Source: Gemmatimonadota bacterium (GTDB taxonomy: Bacteria > Gemmatimonadota > Gemmatimonadetes > Gemmatimonadales > GWC2-71-9). From it: a stretch of DNA of 64,000 nucleotides. Each line of letters begins with the position of its first letter. Within the stretch, counting starts at the first letter, position 1. The stretch is from the NCBI GenBank assembly GCA_003169895.1, contig PNAE01000007.1, positions 1,717,978 to 1,781,977 on the forward strand, read 5' to 3'. The position numbers were made by a program, and so were the translations under genes. Shown in pieces: positions 25,427 through 33,921 of this stretch. The notes below the pieces were generated by a model. It did not search any database. It had not been told where the DNA came from and was given only the letters and a program-made list of their open reading frames with translations.

Positions 25427-25529
25427 CGTCCCGCGCTTGCCCGGTGTGGTGTTCCTGGCGTTGCTCGTTGTTCCGGCGATCGTGATGGTCATGGCGGTGG
25501 CGCTGTCCGCTCGACGTCCCGCCGACTGA
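25416..25529 (+). CDS. 37-residue single-pass membrane micro-ORF
   Basis: The ATG at 25416 overlaps the last 11 bases of the CBS gene. The product has a short polar start (M-T-A-D-V-P-R), one continuous hydrophobic helix of about 22 residues (V-V-F-L-A-L-L-V-V-P-A-I-V-M-V-M-A-V-A-L), and a basic tail (A-R-R-P-A-D). GGGAGAGGG lies 9-17 bases upstream. The overlap suggests translational coupling to the CBS protein. I do not recognise a family. It could be a small membrane modulator or a chance ORF. Confidence 0.45.
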   Translation: MTADVPRLPGVVFLALLVVPAIVMVMAVALSARRPAD

Positions 25530-25586
25530 GCGGGGACGGCGCCCGCCGGCCGCCGGCTCCATGATCACCGCAGCCGACGCTCCGCA

Positions 25587-25615
25587 TTGACATCCTCGCC
25601 GAGGTCGGTTCCAAT
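25587..25615 (+). promoter_or_regulatory. Candidate sigma-70 promoter for the CYTH gene
   Basis: A perfect -35 TTGACA (25587-25592) is followed after 17 bases by TCCAAT (25610-25615), a weak -10 with 4 of 6 consensus positions. It lies 86 bases before the CYTH start. The rest of the 25530-25700 gap shows nothing else. Confidence 0.3.
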
Positions 25616-25700
25616 CCACACCCCGACCGATGGATGCGCCATCGGCATCAACTGGTACACCATTGCGCTGATGCGATTCACACCGGCACTGTGACGGCAG

Positions 25701-26180
25701 ATGGCACGCGAGATTGAACGGAAGTTCCTGGTGCACCGGGACCGGTGGCATCCGGATGCGGCGGGGGGACTCCGGCTCCGGCAGGGTTATCTGTCGACCG
25801 ACCCCGCTCGCGTCGTGAGGATACGCACGGCCGGCGACGGTGCGTACCTCACCGTCAAGGGCGTCACGACCGGTATCGAACGTGCCGAATTCGAGTACCC
25901 GATACCGACGGCCGATGCCGAGCAGATGCTTCACGACCTCTGCCTTCAGCCCCTGATCGACAAGCGTCGCTATCGTGTTCCGTTCGGCGGGCGGGTGTGG
26001 GAGGTCGACGAATTTGATGGCGCTAACGCCGGGTTGGTCATCGCGGAAATTGAACTTGCGTCCGCGGACGAGCGCCTGGAGCTCCCACCGTGGATTGGCG
26101 AGGAAGTGTCGGCGGACCCACGGTATTTCAACGCCAACCTGATTGCGCGCCCATACCGAACCTGGCCGCGCCATGGCTGA
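25701..26180 (+). CDS. CYTH-domain (triphosphate tunnel metalloenzyme-like) protein
   Basis: 159 residues. It begins with the diagnostic E-I-E-R-K-F-L and continues with the paired basic/acidic strands of the tunnel fold: R-L-R-Q-G-Y-L, V-R-I-R-T, Y-L-T-V-K-G, R-x-E-F-E-Y, K-R-R-Y-R-V, W-E-V-D-E-F and I-A-E-I-E-L. These are the residues that bind triphosphate and divalent metal. Members are adenylate cyclases, thiamine triphosphatases or inorganic triphosphatases; bacterial stand-alone forms of this length (YjbK/CthTTM-like) mainly hydrolyse inorganic triphosphate, which is the best guess. Its end overlaps the next gene by 8 bases, suggesting co-translation. Confidence 0.9.
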   Translation: MAREIERKFLVHRDRWHPDAAGGLRLRQGYLSTDPARVVRIRTAGDGAYLTVKGVTTGIERAEFEYPIPTADAEQMLHDLCLQPLIDKRRYRVPFGGRVWEVDEFDGANAGLVIAEIELASADERLELPPWIGEEVSADPRYFNANLIARPYRTWPRHG

Positions 26181-26757
26181 CGCTCCGGCACCTCGCGGCG
26201 TCGCGATCTTTACGATCGGCCACTCCACGAGGACATTCGCCGAATTTGTGGGGCTCTTGCGACAGGTTGACGTCACGCTGCTGATCGACGTGCGCTCCAT
26301 CCCGCGTTCGCGGACAACTCCGCAGTTCAACGGAGACATGCTGCCGGATTCCCTCGCCGCCGATGGCATCGGCTACCGGCATCTGCGCGCACTTGGCGGC
26401 CGACGTCTTCATCGCAAGGGTGCGCCGCCCTCGCCCAATATGTACTGGCGCGTCGTCGCGTTCCGGAATTACGCCGACTACGCGGAGACGGACGAATTCC
26501 GCGCCGGCCTGGACGTGTTGCGCACACTTGCGCGGGATGCCCGGTGCGCGATCATGTGCGCCGAAGCGGTGTGGTGGCGCTGTCATCGCCGGATCATCAC
26601 CGATTACCTGCTATCCGGCGGGATTCGCGTCGACCACATCATGGGACCTGGTCAAGTCACGGTGGCGACGCTCACGCCCGGCGCGCGCGTGACGGCTGAC
26701 GGGACGCTGCGCTATCCCGCTCCGGAGGATGCCGAGACGACCGCGAGCGAGGCGTGA
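26173..26757 (+). CDS. DUF488 family protein
   Basis: 194 residues with the DUF488 hallmarks: T-I-G-H-S-T-R near residue 14, L-I-D-V-R-S-I-P-R-S-R, then L-G-G-R, and C-A-E-A-V-W-W-R-C-H-R-R-I-I (C-A-E-x5-C-H-R) at about residue 143. The ATG at 26173 lies within the last codons of the CYTH gene; a frame open from 26143 is the shadow of that gene. The family's biochemical function is not established; the conserved Cys/His/Arg cluster suggests a nucleic-acid or sulfur-related enzyme. Pairing with CYTH here suggests a two-gene operon. Confidence 0.88.
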   Translation: MADAPAPRGVAIFTIGHSTRTFAEFVGLLRQVDVTLLIDVRSIPRSRTTPQFNGDMLPDSLAADGIGYRHLRALGGRRLHRKGAPPSPNMYWRVVAFRNYADYAETDEFRAGLDVLRTLARDARCAIMCAEAVWWRCHRRIITDYLLSGGIRVDHIMGPGQVTVATLTPGARVTADGTLRYPAPEDAETTASEA

Positions 26758-26930
26758 GCAAACCTGGGAGCATTGCGCCGGACACCTCGCGGCCGCGAGC
26801 TTGATGTCCATGCTCTATGGTGCCAACGTGATGGTGCACGTGATCGCCGCGGTGCGACTTGCACGCGGCGGATGAGGGGCGTCGATTCCCCATGGCCACG
26901 CGCGACGTCCTCCCAACCTGGTAGCGACAC

Positions 26931-27386
26931 ATGCACTCGCTCGTCCGGCGCTATATCAAGACGGCGATCAGCTTCCTGTTCGTGGGACTGGCCATCGGCG
27001 GGTGGATGATCGTGAGGCGCGAGCTATGGCGATACTACCCCGGCTCCTACGAAACCAGCGCGCACACCCATGCCATCTTTGTGGGCTTCGTCATGATGAT
27101 GATCCTCGGCGTCGCGCTGTGGCTCTTCCCTCGCCCCGACAAGACCGACCTGCGGTATCACCCGGCCCGGGCGGAAGCCGCGTACTGGCTGCTTACCGTC
27201 GGGACGGCGTGCCGGGTTCTGGGAGAATTGTTGCGACCGGAGATCGACGCTGCATGGCTGCGCTGGGTGATCATGGCGAGTGGACTCCTGCAGATCGCCG
27301 GATTGGTGCTGTTTTTCTGGACGATGTGGTCGCGCATCCGTGCTGTGGGCAGCCAGGTACGCGAAGACAAGGGGGAACGATTCTGA
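26931..27386 (+). CDS. Small four-helix membrane protein related to heme-copper oxidase subunit I
   Basis: 151 residues with four membrane helices. Helix 1 starts I-K-T-A-I-S-F-L-F-V-G-L-A-I-G-G, and helix 2 has A-H-T-H-A-I-F-V-G-F-V-M-M-M-I-L-G-V-A-L-W-L-F-P-R-P. The paired His in S-A-H-T-H and the following G-F-V-M-x-M-I-L-G-V pattern resemble the first helices of cbb3/NO-reductase subunit I, where the H-x-H element binds heme. It is far too short to be an oxidase and no partner subunits adjoin. Such orphan proteins occur in several phyla under a COX1-like label; the role is unknown. The 173 bases before it (26758-26930) contain nothing I can name. Confidence 0.65.
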   Translation: MHSLVRRYIKTAISFLFVGLAIGGWMIVRRELWRYYPGSYETSAHTHAIFVGFVMMMILGVALWLFPRPDKTDLRYHPARAEAAYWLLTVGTACRVLGELLRPEIDAAWLRWVIMASGLLQIAGLVLFFWTMWSRIRAVGSQVREDKGERF

Positions 27387-27656
27387 GCGCCGACGCTTTC
27401 CGCTCCCGGACTCTTCGGCGGTCAGCGCCCCATTTCCCGATTCCGCCACCGGCCATGATTGTTCGCGGTCGTGTTCTGGGTCCGTCCGCAAGCTCGTCCG
27501 GCACTCATCCCTCCTAGGGTGTTCCTCCAGCGATGTTCAGTTGCGCCGTCGACGCATCTCGACGCGCCGCCGCTCGTCATCCTTGCGGCATCCGCCCCGG
27601 TGTCGTTGCTTTAGCGCTTCCTTCCGCGATAGCCCAAACCCTGACGGGGCATTGCC

Positions 27657-30623
27657 TTGACCAGTGACACCCGCGCGTGTCCGACATGCCGCACACCGCT
27701 GCCGATCCAGGCGCATTTCTGCCTGAATTGTGGCGCCGCCACGCCAACGGAACCGGGCGTCCCGGAGCGCACCGCGCCCACCGAGGCCGTCGAGATCTCC
27801 CGGCTCACCCGGGCGCTGGCCGCGAGCTACCGGATCGAGCGCGTGCTGGGCGAGGGCGGGATGGCCACGGTGTACTTGGCCGAGGATCCCAAGCATCGTC
27901 GCCGGGTGGCGGTCAAGGTGATGCGCCCCGAGCTGGCCGAGACTCTCGGCACGGAGCGCTTCCTGCGGGAAGTTGAAATTGCGGCGCAACTGAGTCACCC
28001 GCACATCCTGCCGGTGTTCGATTCCGGCTCGGCCGAGGGTTTCCTTTACTACGTCATGCCCTATGTCGAGGGCGAGTCGTTGCCGGCACGGCTGGCGCGC
28101 GAGAAGCAGCTTCCGATTCCCGAAGCCCTCCGCCTCGCCCGCGAGGTCGCTGAGGCGCTGGCGTTCGCGCACGAACGCGGCATCGTGCATCGCGACATCA
28201 AGCCGGCCAACATCCTGTTGAGTGCGGGGCACGCGCTGGTCGCCGACTTCGGCATCGCGCGCGCCATCGCGGGTGGTGGCAGGGCGCTGACCCAGACCGG
28301 CCTCGCCATCGGAACCCCGCAGTACATGAGTCCGGAGCAGGCCATGGGGGCCAGTGACGTCGACGGTCGTGTCGATATCTATGCGCTCGGTTGCGTGCTC
28401 TACGAAATGATCGCCGGCGAGCCACCGTTCGCCGGTCCCACTGCGCAGGCCGTGATTGCGCGTTCCCTCACCGAGACGCCGCGTCCGCTCGGAGCCAGCC
28501 GGCAGGGACTCGCGCCGCGCGTGAGTGCCGTGGTGAGCCGGGCACTCGCCAAGTCGCCAGCGGATCGCTTCCAGAGCGGCGCCGAAATGGCGGACGCACT
28601 CCGTGCCGCCGAGGACCAAGTGCGCGACGGCAGCCGGGAGACCCCCGCGGCGGTCGGTACGCCGAGTGGCAAGGCGTGGCTGGTCTTCGGGGTGATTGCC
28701 CTGATCACCTTGACGGGCTTCATCGTCGCGGCGGTGCGCCGCGGGCTCCCGGCCTGGGTTCTGGCGCTCGCCGGCTTGTTGGTTGGTGGTGGTGCGCTGG
28801 CGCTCTTGCTTACCGCGCGCGCCGAGGCACGGCGCCGTGACCATGCGCCGCCGAGGCGCTTCGATGGATTGCTGACCTGGCGAAACACAGCGCTCGGTGG
28901 CGTGGGAGCGCTCGCGATCTGGGCGATGACGGCGACGATGCTCGCGGTGGCGCCGAGCGGCGGTCGGGACGGCAACGTCCTGAAGCGCGTCGCGATCCTC
29001 CCCTTTGTCAACCAGGGGACGGCCGACGACGCCTACTTCGCCGATGGCATCGTGGACGAAGTGCGCGGCAAACTCGCCAAGGTTGGCCAGCTCACGGTGA
29101 TCGCCTCGACCAGCGCGAACCAGTATCGCAACTCCACCAAGACACCGACCCAGATCGCCAGTGAACTCGGCGTGGACTACCTGCTGATCGGGAAGGTGCG
29201 CTGGGCGGGCGCCGCCGGTGCCACGCGGCGAGTGCAGGTGGTGCCCGAATTGGTCGATGGGAAGACCGGTGCGACAACCTGGCAGCAATCGTTCGATGCC
29301 GACATGACCGATGTCTTCCAGATGCAGACCTCCATCGCATCGCAGGTGGCCGGCGCTCTCGGTGCCGTGCTCGGCACTGCCGACCAGGCCCAGCTCGCGG
29401 CCCGCCCGACCACAAATGCGGCCGCATACGACCTCTACCTCAAGGGTCGCGCCATCATCAACAACGCGGCGGCGTCACAGCGTGAGGCGGCCGGCTACTT
29501 CGAACAGGCGGTGGCGCTCGACTCAACCTTCACCGATGCCTGGACCCGACTCGGCTCTGCGCTGGCCTCGGTGTACAGCAATGGCACGCGGGAGCCGGCG
29601 GTGGGGCGTCGGGCGAAGGAGGCGATCGACCGGGCACTCGCCATGGCGGGAACAACCGCAGGGCCACACGTGGCGGCAGCGCGGTACCATCAAATAGTAG
29701 ACCTGGATATTCCGGCGTCGGAGCGCGAGATGAATCTCGCGTTGGCGGCCGCGCCGAAGGATGCCGACGTGCTGACGCGGTCGGCCAGCATCGACATGAC
29801 GGCCGGCCGCTTCGACGCTGCCCTCGAGAAGATGAGGCGGGCGCGCGAACTCGATCCGCGGTCGCAGGGGACGCTTGCGGCGCTGCTCACGGCCCTGGTG
29901 TATCTCCACCGCTTCGACGAGGCACTGGCGATCGCACCACAGGCCATCGCGTTGGCTCCGAGTGACCTGAATGCCGTCGAGTGGACGGCACTGGCGCATG
30001 TCGGGGCCGGTGACCTGGCCGGTGCCCGTGCGGTGATTCGCGACGCAATCGGGCCGACCACCGCGACAGAGGTCGTGGCGTACTTCGCAGGGTACAACGA
30101 ACTGGCATGGGTGCTCGAGGACCGGGAGCGTGAGCTGCTGTTCCGGCTGACACCCGCGGCGTTCGACAACGACCGGGCGTGGTGGGGGCAAACGCTGGCA
30201 ATCGCGGCGAACCAGAGCGGCGACGCGGTGCGGGCTCACGCCTACGCCGATTCATCGCTCGCGACATCGGCGGCCCAATCGGCTGCCAACCCGGCCGATC
30301 CTCAATTGCACGCGCTGTACGGGGTGATGCTGGCGATGGTTGGTCGCACCGCCGACGGCATTCGCGAGGGCGAGCGAGCGGTCGCGCTGGGCGTGCCACA
30401 TCCGAATGATGTCAACAGCCTCTATGCCCGTCTCCAGCTGGTGCGCACGTACATCGCTGCCGGGATGAAGGAGAAGGCGATAGACGGGCTGGAGGGACTG
30501 TTGCGCTCGCACTACGTGATCACGCCCGCCAGGCTTCGTATCGATCCGACCTTCGTGGCACTGAAGGGGAACCCGCGATTCGAAAAGTTGCTGAGTCAAC
30601 CTGCTGGGGACGCCAAACCGTGA
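27657..30623 (+). CDS. Zinc-ribbon Ser/Thr protein kinase with TPR sensor half
   Basis: 988 residues. Order: a zinc ribbon (C-P-T-C ... C-L-N-C, residues 8-25), then a Hanks-type kinase with G-E-G-G-M-A-T-V-Y, V-A-V-K-V-M, H-R-D-I-K-P-A-N-I-L-L, A-D-F-G-I-A-R and S-P-E-Q, all catalytic residues intact. Three hydrophobic helices around residues 340-440 follow, then an F-V-N-Q-G-T-A-D-D-A-Y-F-A-D-G-I region (FlgO/CadC-associated TolB-N-like fold), and a long C-terminal TPR array. A TTG start is used, since an in-frame stop lies five codons upstream. The architecture is expanded in Gemmatimonadota. The 27387-27656 gap holds no recognised element. Confidence 0.92.
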   Translation: MTSDTRACPTCRTPLPIQAHFCLNCGAATPTEPGVPERTAPTEAVEISRLTRALAASYRIERVLGEGGMATVYLAEDPKHRRRVAVKVMRPELAETLGTERFLREVEIAAQLSHPHILPVFDSGSAEGFLYYVMPYVEGESLPARLAREKQLPIPEALRLAREVAEALAFAHERGIVHRDIKPANILLSAGHALVADFGIARAIAGGGRALTQTGLAIGTPQYMSPEQAMGASDVDGRVDIYALGCVLYEMIAGEPPFAGPTAQAVIARSLTETPRPLGASRQGLAPRVSAVVSRALAKSPADRFQSGAEMADALRAAEDQVRDGSRETPAAVGTPSGKAWLVFGVIALITLTGFIVAAVRRGLPAWVLALAGLLVGGGALALLLTARAEARRRDHAPPRRFDGLLTWRNTALGGVGALAIWAMTATMLAVAPSGGRDGNVLKRVAILPFVNQGTADDAYFADGIVDEVRGKLAKVGQLTVIASTSANQYRNSTKTPTQIASELGVDYLLIGKVRWAGAAGATRRVQVVPELVDGKTGATTWQQSFDADMTDVFQMQTSIASQVAGALGAVLGTADQAQLAARPTTNAAAYDLYLKGRAIINNAAASQREAAGYFEQAVALDSTFTDAWTRLGSALASVYSNGTREPAVGRRAKEAIDRALAMAGTTAGPHVAAARYHQIVDLDIPASEREMNLALAAAPKDADVLTRSASIDMTAGRFDAALEKMRRARELDPRSQGTLAALLTALVYLHRFDEALAIAPQAIALAPSDLNAVEWTALAHVGAGDLAGARAVIRDAIGPTTATEVVAYFAGYNELAWVLEDRERELLFRLTPAAFDNDRAWWGQTLAIAANQSGDAVRAHAYADSSLATSAAQSAANPADPQLHALYGVMLAMVGRTADGIREGERAVALGVPHPNDVNSLYARLQLVRTYIAAGMKEKAIDGLEGLLRSHYVITPARLRIDPTFVALKGNPRFEKLLSQPAGDAKP

Positions 30624-30648
30624 GTGGTCCGCATCCCACGGTCGCTCG

Positions 30649-31851
30649 ATGATGAGTTGCCGTGCGGCAGCGGTGCTCGCGTTTGTCGTGGTGGCGCGCC
30701 TGCCCGCACAACGCGCGATCTCCCCGGCAAAATGGGCGGCGTTCACGCGGACATTCGATGCGTACACGGACAGCGACCGGGTGGTGGGCGCCAGCGTGGC
30801 CGTGCTGCACGATGGGCGTGTCGTCGCGCATCATGAGCACGGGTTCGCGGATCGGGCACGCGGCCAGCGCGTCACGGAGCGGACGATCTTTCACTACGCC
30901 TCGATCACCAAGACCCTCACCGCGATCGCGATCATGCAGCTCCGCGATCGCGGGCTGCTCGCGCTCGACGACCCGATCGTGCGCTACGTTCCCGAACTGC
31001 GCCGAGTGCATGATGCGTTCGGAACGATCGACAGCGTCACCCTCCGAATGCTGCTGTCGCACGCGGCAGGGTTCCAGAACCCCACATGGCCGTACACGGA
31101 GGGCAAGCCGTGGCAGCCATTCGAGCCGACCGATTGGTCGCAACTCGTGGCGATGATGCCATATCAGGAGGTGCTCTTCAAGCCTGGGTCGCGGTTCAGC
31201 TACTCCAACCCCGGGTACATCTACCTGGCGCGCGTGATCGAGCGGCTTACCGGCGATCCATGGGAGACGTACGTCCAGAAGAACATCCTTTCGCCGCTTG
31301 GTCTCACACGAAGCTACTTCGGCGCCACCCCGTATTATCTCGCGGCCGATCGGTCGCACAACTACTACGCACGGCGGGATTCGGCGACCGGGCGCGACAC
31401 GTTGATCGACAACGGCGCCGAATTCGATCCCGGAATCACGATCCCCAACGGTGGCTGGAATGCGCCGCTCGCCGACGTCGCAAGGTACCTCGCGTTCCTC
31501 ACGAATTCGGCGCCGCGTGACACCGCACTGCTGACTCGATACGGCGCGGTGCTGCCACACCGCGACCTCCAGGAGATGTGGCAGCCGCGATATCCAACCG
31601 ACCTGCAGGCGAGCGCGCGAGGGAGCGCGGACGAGTCGATTGGTCTCGCCTTCTTTGTGCTGCGCCGAGGCACGACCGCATTCATCGGGCATACCGGTGG
31701 CCAGGCGGGATTCACTTCGTTCATCTATCTCAACCCCACCACCTCCGACGCCGTCGTCGTGGCGTTCAACACGGAAAAGCAGGGGGGCATCGGTGCCTCA
31801 CGTTCGTCGTTTCAGGTGATTCGCGACCGGGTGCTGGATCTGATTCGGTGA
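30649..31851 (+). CDS. Secreted serine hydrolase of the beta-lactamase/class C PBP family
   Basis: 400 residues with an N-terminal signal peptide (hydrophobic A-A-A-V-L-A-F-V-V-V-A). The catalytic S-I-T-K (S-x-x-K) follows H-Y-A, then Y-S-N (Y-x-N) near residue 184 and H-T-G-G near residue 346 (the K/H-T-G equivalent). These three motifs define the serine beta-lactamase/DD-peptidase/esterase superfamily. True substrates of such proteins are often esters or D-amino peptides; a resistance role is not implied. It starts 26 bases after the kinase gene on the same strand. Confidence 0.9.
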   Translation: MMSCRAAAVLAFVVVARLPAQRAISPAKWAAFTRTFDAYTDSDRVVGASVAVLHDGRVVAHHEHGFADRARGQRVTERTIFHYASITKTLTAIAIMQLRDRGLLALDDPIVRYVPELRRVHDAFGTIDSVTLRMLLSHAAGFQNPTWPYTEGKPWQPFEPTDWSQLVAMMPYQEVLFKPGSRFSYSNPGYIYLARVIERLTGDPWETYVQKNILSPLGLTRSYFGATPYYLAADRSHNYYARRDSATGRDTLIDNGAEFDPGITIPNGGWNAPLADVARYLAFLTNSAPRDTALLTRYGAVLPHRDLQEMWQPRYPTDLQASARGSADESIGLAFFVLRRGTTAFIGHTGGQAGFTSFIYLNPTTSDAVVVAFNTEKQGGIGASRSSFQVIRDRVLDLIR

Positions 31852-31900
31852 CGATGCGGCGAGTCTTGTTCGGCCTGCGTCCAACGCCGGGGACCTCGCC

Positions 31901-32626
31901 ATGAGCCTGTTCATCTTCCGCCACCGATTCTGGTTCTTCGCGCTCATCTTCTGGATCGGCTTCGCTCTTGCGGCCGTCGATCACGTCAACATGGCCGCCG
32001 CGATCGCCCGACTGGCAGTGCCGTCCCTTGATCTCGACACTGGCGCAGGGCGCGCCGTGCTTCGCGTCGTCTTCGGCGCCGGTGCAGGGTGCATGGTTGC
32101 GGCCGCGGCGGTGCGGACGTGGGCCGCCGCGTACCTGCAGACGGTCGTCGTGCACGACTCGGCAATCCATTCCGATGTGCTGGTGGCGGCGGGGCCGTAT
32201 CGCTACACGCGCAATCCCTTGTACTTGGGGGCGAGCCTGCTCTCGGTCGGCTTTGGGATCATGGCATCCCGACTCGGGTTCTGCTTCATCGTGGCAGGCG
32301 TGACGCTGCTCCAGTTGACGCTGATTGGTGCCGAGGAGCGTCGGCTCCGTGCGGAGCACCCCGACACCTTCGCTGCATACTGCGCCCGAGTGCCGCGGTT
32401 CCTGCCGTCGCTGACACCGCGACTGCCGCCCTCAATCGCGGTGCCCAAATGGGGCCAGGCGTTTCTCGGCGAGGGGTTCTTCTGGGTGTTCGCGGCTGGC
32501 GCGGTTGGCCTGGCCGTGACGCTGCGCTGGCAATGGGCCGTCGCACTGTCCGTGGCGGGACTGCTGTTTCACATCGTGGTCGTTGGTCTCATTCGGCGAC
32601 GGGCGAGGCATCCCCCAGCGTCCTGA
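31901..32626 (+). CDS. Isoprenylcysteine/phospholipid methyltransferase-like membrane protein
   Basis: 241 residues with about six membrane helices. The ICMT/PEMT signature G-P-Y-R-Y-T-R-N-P-L-Y-L-G lies near residue 105, followed by E-E-R-R-L-R-A-E-H-P-D-T-F-A-A-Y-C-A-R-V-P-R-F, the SAM-binding tail of the family. A C-terminal two-helix extension is longer than in typical ICMT. It begins 49 bases after the hydrolase gene. The substrate is unknown; small bacterial members methylate lipids or are uncharacterised. Confidence 0.85.
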   Translation: MSLFIFRHRFWFFALIFWIGFALAAVDHVNMAAAIARLAVPSLDLDTGAGRAVLRVVFGAGAGCMVAAAAVRTWAAAYLQTVVVHDSAIHSDVLVAAGPYRYTRNPLYLGASLLSVGFGIMASRLGFCFIVAGVTLLQLTLIGAEERRLRAEHPDTFAAYCARVPRFLPSLTPRLPPSIAVPKWGQAFLGEGFFWVFAAGAVGLAVTLRWQWAVALSVAGLLFHIVVVGLIRRRARHPPAS

Positions 32627-32890
32627 GCCTGGACGAACGCAGAGACGTCGTTCTTGCCCGCTCTCTGCCATGCGTCGGGGCCCGGGTTTCCGCCGGGCGG
32701 CCCCGTGCCCCCTTTTCGTACAGCCGCTCGGAACATCCCAGGTCCGTCCGGGCCTTCCGCAGCACCGGAGTGCCGAGCTGGGCAAAGGCGCCGATGCTAA
32801 CTGGTTGTTGAACAAGGAGTTGTGCGACAGGTACGCATCCGGCACGTCGATTGCTATTCCTCGTTCCGACGCGCAAATCGCGCGTTCGCC

Positions 32891-32962
32891 GAACAGGCAC
32901 ACCCGGAGCGATCCGGGGTCGCAAAGCCAGGGGTCTCCCAGAGACAGCCCAGCTGCCGAAGG
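32891..32962 (+). promoter_or_regulatory. Candidate cyclic di-GMP-I (GEMM) riboswitch
   Basis: Lies about 70 bases before the lipoprotein start. In order, it shows ACAGGCACACC (GEMM: ACAGGGCAAACC), a CCGGA stem closed by a GCGA tetraloop of the GNRA type (32903-32916), then GGTCGCAAAGCC (GEMM: GGACGCAAAGCC; 32918-32929), a GTCTC/GAGAC stem (32933-32945), and CAGCCCAGCTGCCGAAG (GEMM: CAGCCGGGTTGCCGA). Each conserved block is present in the right order and spacing. The class binds c-di-GMP. The remaining 32627-32890 stretch shows no gene. Confidence 0.72.
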
Positions 32963-33033
32963 AACGCCCGACGCGCCGTCACCCCGACGGGACCGTCGCT
33001 CCTTCTGGCAATCAACCGCTCAGGAGGCTGGTC

Positions 33034-33753
33034 GTGTCACGATCGCAGCGCCATACCGTTTCCACCGTCACCGTTCTCGCCGTTCTCGCAGCGTTGGCGC
33101 TGAGTGCTTGCGCCGACGCGGCTAGCACGACCAATGCGACGCCCGCGCTCGTGGTCTACGGCTCGGGTGCGCCTGCCGGCGCCTCGATTCGTATGGGTGG
33201 CGATTCCGGTGTCACGTGGGGCGGGGCCAATTCGCTCGTTATCAAGCTCTACGCACTCTATATCAGCGCCAACGCTGATTGCTCCAACCCGATCGAGGTC
33301 CAGGACCTGGGCGCCGGCGTCGACCGAGATTTCATGACCAACCCGGTGTTGTTCGAGGGTACGCCGACCGCGGGAACCTACCCGTGCGTGATGCTGAAGA
33401 TGTCGGACGTGTTGCGCATGAAGCCGGCGACCAGTTTCGGCGGATGTGTGGCCGGCACCGAGTACGCCGGCGACATCTACCGCGAAGGCGAAAGCGATTG
33501 GGTCGACGTCAATCTGCACCCGGTCGTTGGCACCGGGACCGATGACGTACCGAACGACGATCATGTGACGATCTTCATGACGCGCGATACGTCAGCGGCG
33601 CTCGCGCGCGGCATCAGCACTCACCAGTTGGTTCAGCTGCAGTCGAGCCTGGTCGTGCCGGGCCAGAGCACCTTCCGCATGGATGCGTCGAACGCGGTGG
33701 CCACCGACGGCACGCGCTGCGGTATCGAGAAGCCGGTGACGTCATTTCAGTAG
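33034..33753 (+). CDS. Lipoprotein of unknown function, possible c-di-GMP target
   Basis: 239 residues starting with GTG at 33034, which follows AGGAGG by 8 bases. A signal peptide ends in the lipobox L-S-A-C, so Cys would be lipidated. The mature part is Ser/Thr/Gly/Asp rich with four further Cys in pairs (A-D-C-S, Y-P-C-V, G-G-C-V, T-R-C-G), suggesting disulfides in a beta-rich secreted domain. No family recognised. The riboswitch candidate directly upstream suggests c-di-GMP control of an exported surface protein. In-frame codons to 32851 lie across the riboswitch and are unlikely to be translated. Confidence 0.75.
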   Translation: MSRSQRHTVSTVTVLAVLAALALSACADAASTTNATPALVVYGSGAPAGASIRMGGDSGVTWGGANSLVIKLYALYISANADCSNPIEVQDLGAGVDRDFMTNPVLFEGTPTAGTYPCVMLKMSDVLRMKPATSFGGCVAGTEYAGDIYREGESDWVDVNLHPVVGTGTDDVPNDDHVTIFMTRDTSAALARGISTHQLVQLQSSLVVPGQSTFRMDASNAVATDGTRCGIEKPVTSFQ

Positions 33754-33762
33754 CGTCGCATC

Positions 33763-33809
33763 GAGTGACGAGTGACGAGTGACGAGAGACGCGAGACGAG
33801 AAACGAGAG
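33763..33809. repeat. Short tandem repeat of GAGTGAC-type heptamers
   Basis: GAGTGAC is repeated three times and then decays to GAGAGAC, GCGAGAC and GAGAAAC. It lies between the lipoprotein stop and a hairpin. Such a run can vary in length by slippage, but it is outside any gene. Confidence 0.7.
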
Positions 33810-33846
33810 CCGATGGCAGAAGACGAGACTGGCAGGCGACCGAACG

Positions 33847-33875
33847 ACAGCTCCCCGGTGAACCGGGGAGCTGTT
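33847..33875. terminator. Strong hairpin after the lipoprotein gene
   Basis: AGCTCCCCGG, a TGAA tetraloop, then CCGGGGAGCT, with three outer pairs extending it. It is a 10-13 bp GC stem between convergent genes, without a clear T-run. A terminator role is likely. Confidence 0.6.
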
Positions 33876-33890
33876 CCGTTTGGCGGTGAT

Positions 33891-33916
33891 TCCTCTCGGG
33901 CCGCCGCCCGAGGGGA
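33891..33916. terminator. Second hairpin, before the stop of the NmrA-like gene
   Basis: TCCTCTCGGGC, CGCC loop, GCCCGAGGGGA: an 11-pair stem with one G-T. It lies 5 bases beyond the stop of the minus-strand NmrA gene and 16 bases from the preceding hairpin, so each convergent gene has its own stem. Confidence 0.55.
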
Positions 33917-33921
33917 ACGCG

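Noticed and set aside
27537-29288. 583-residue minus-strand open frame
   Set aside because: Antisense to the kinase gene; no family pattern.
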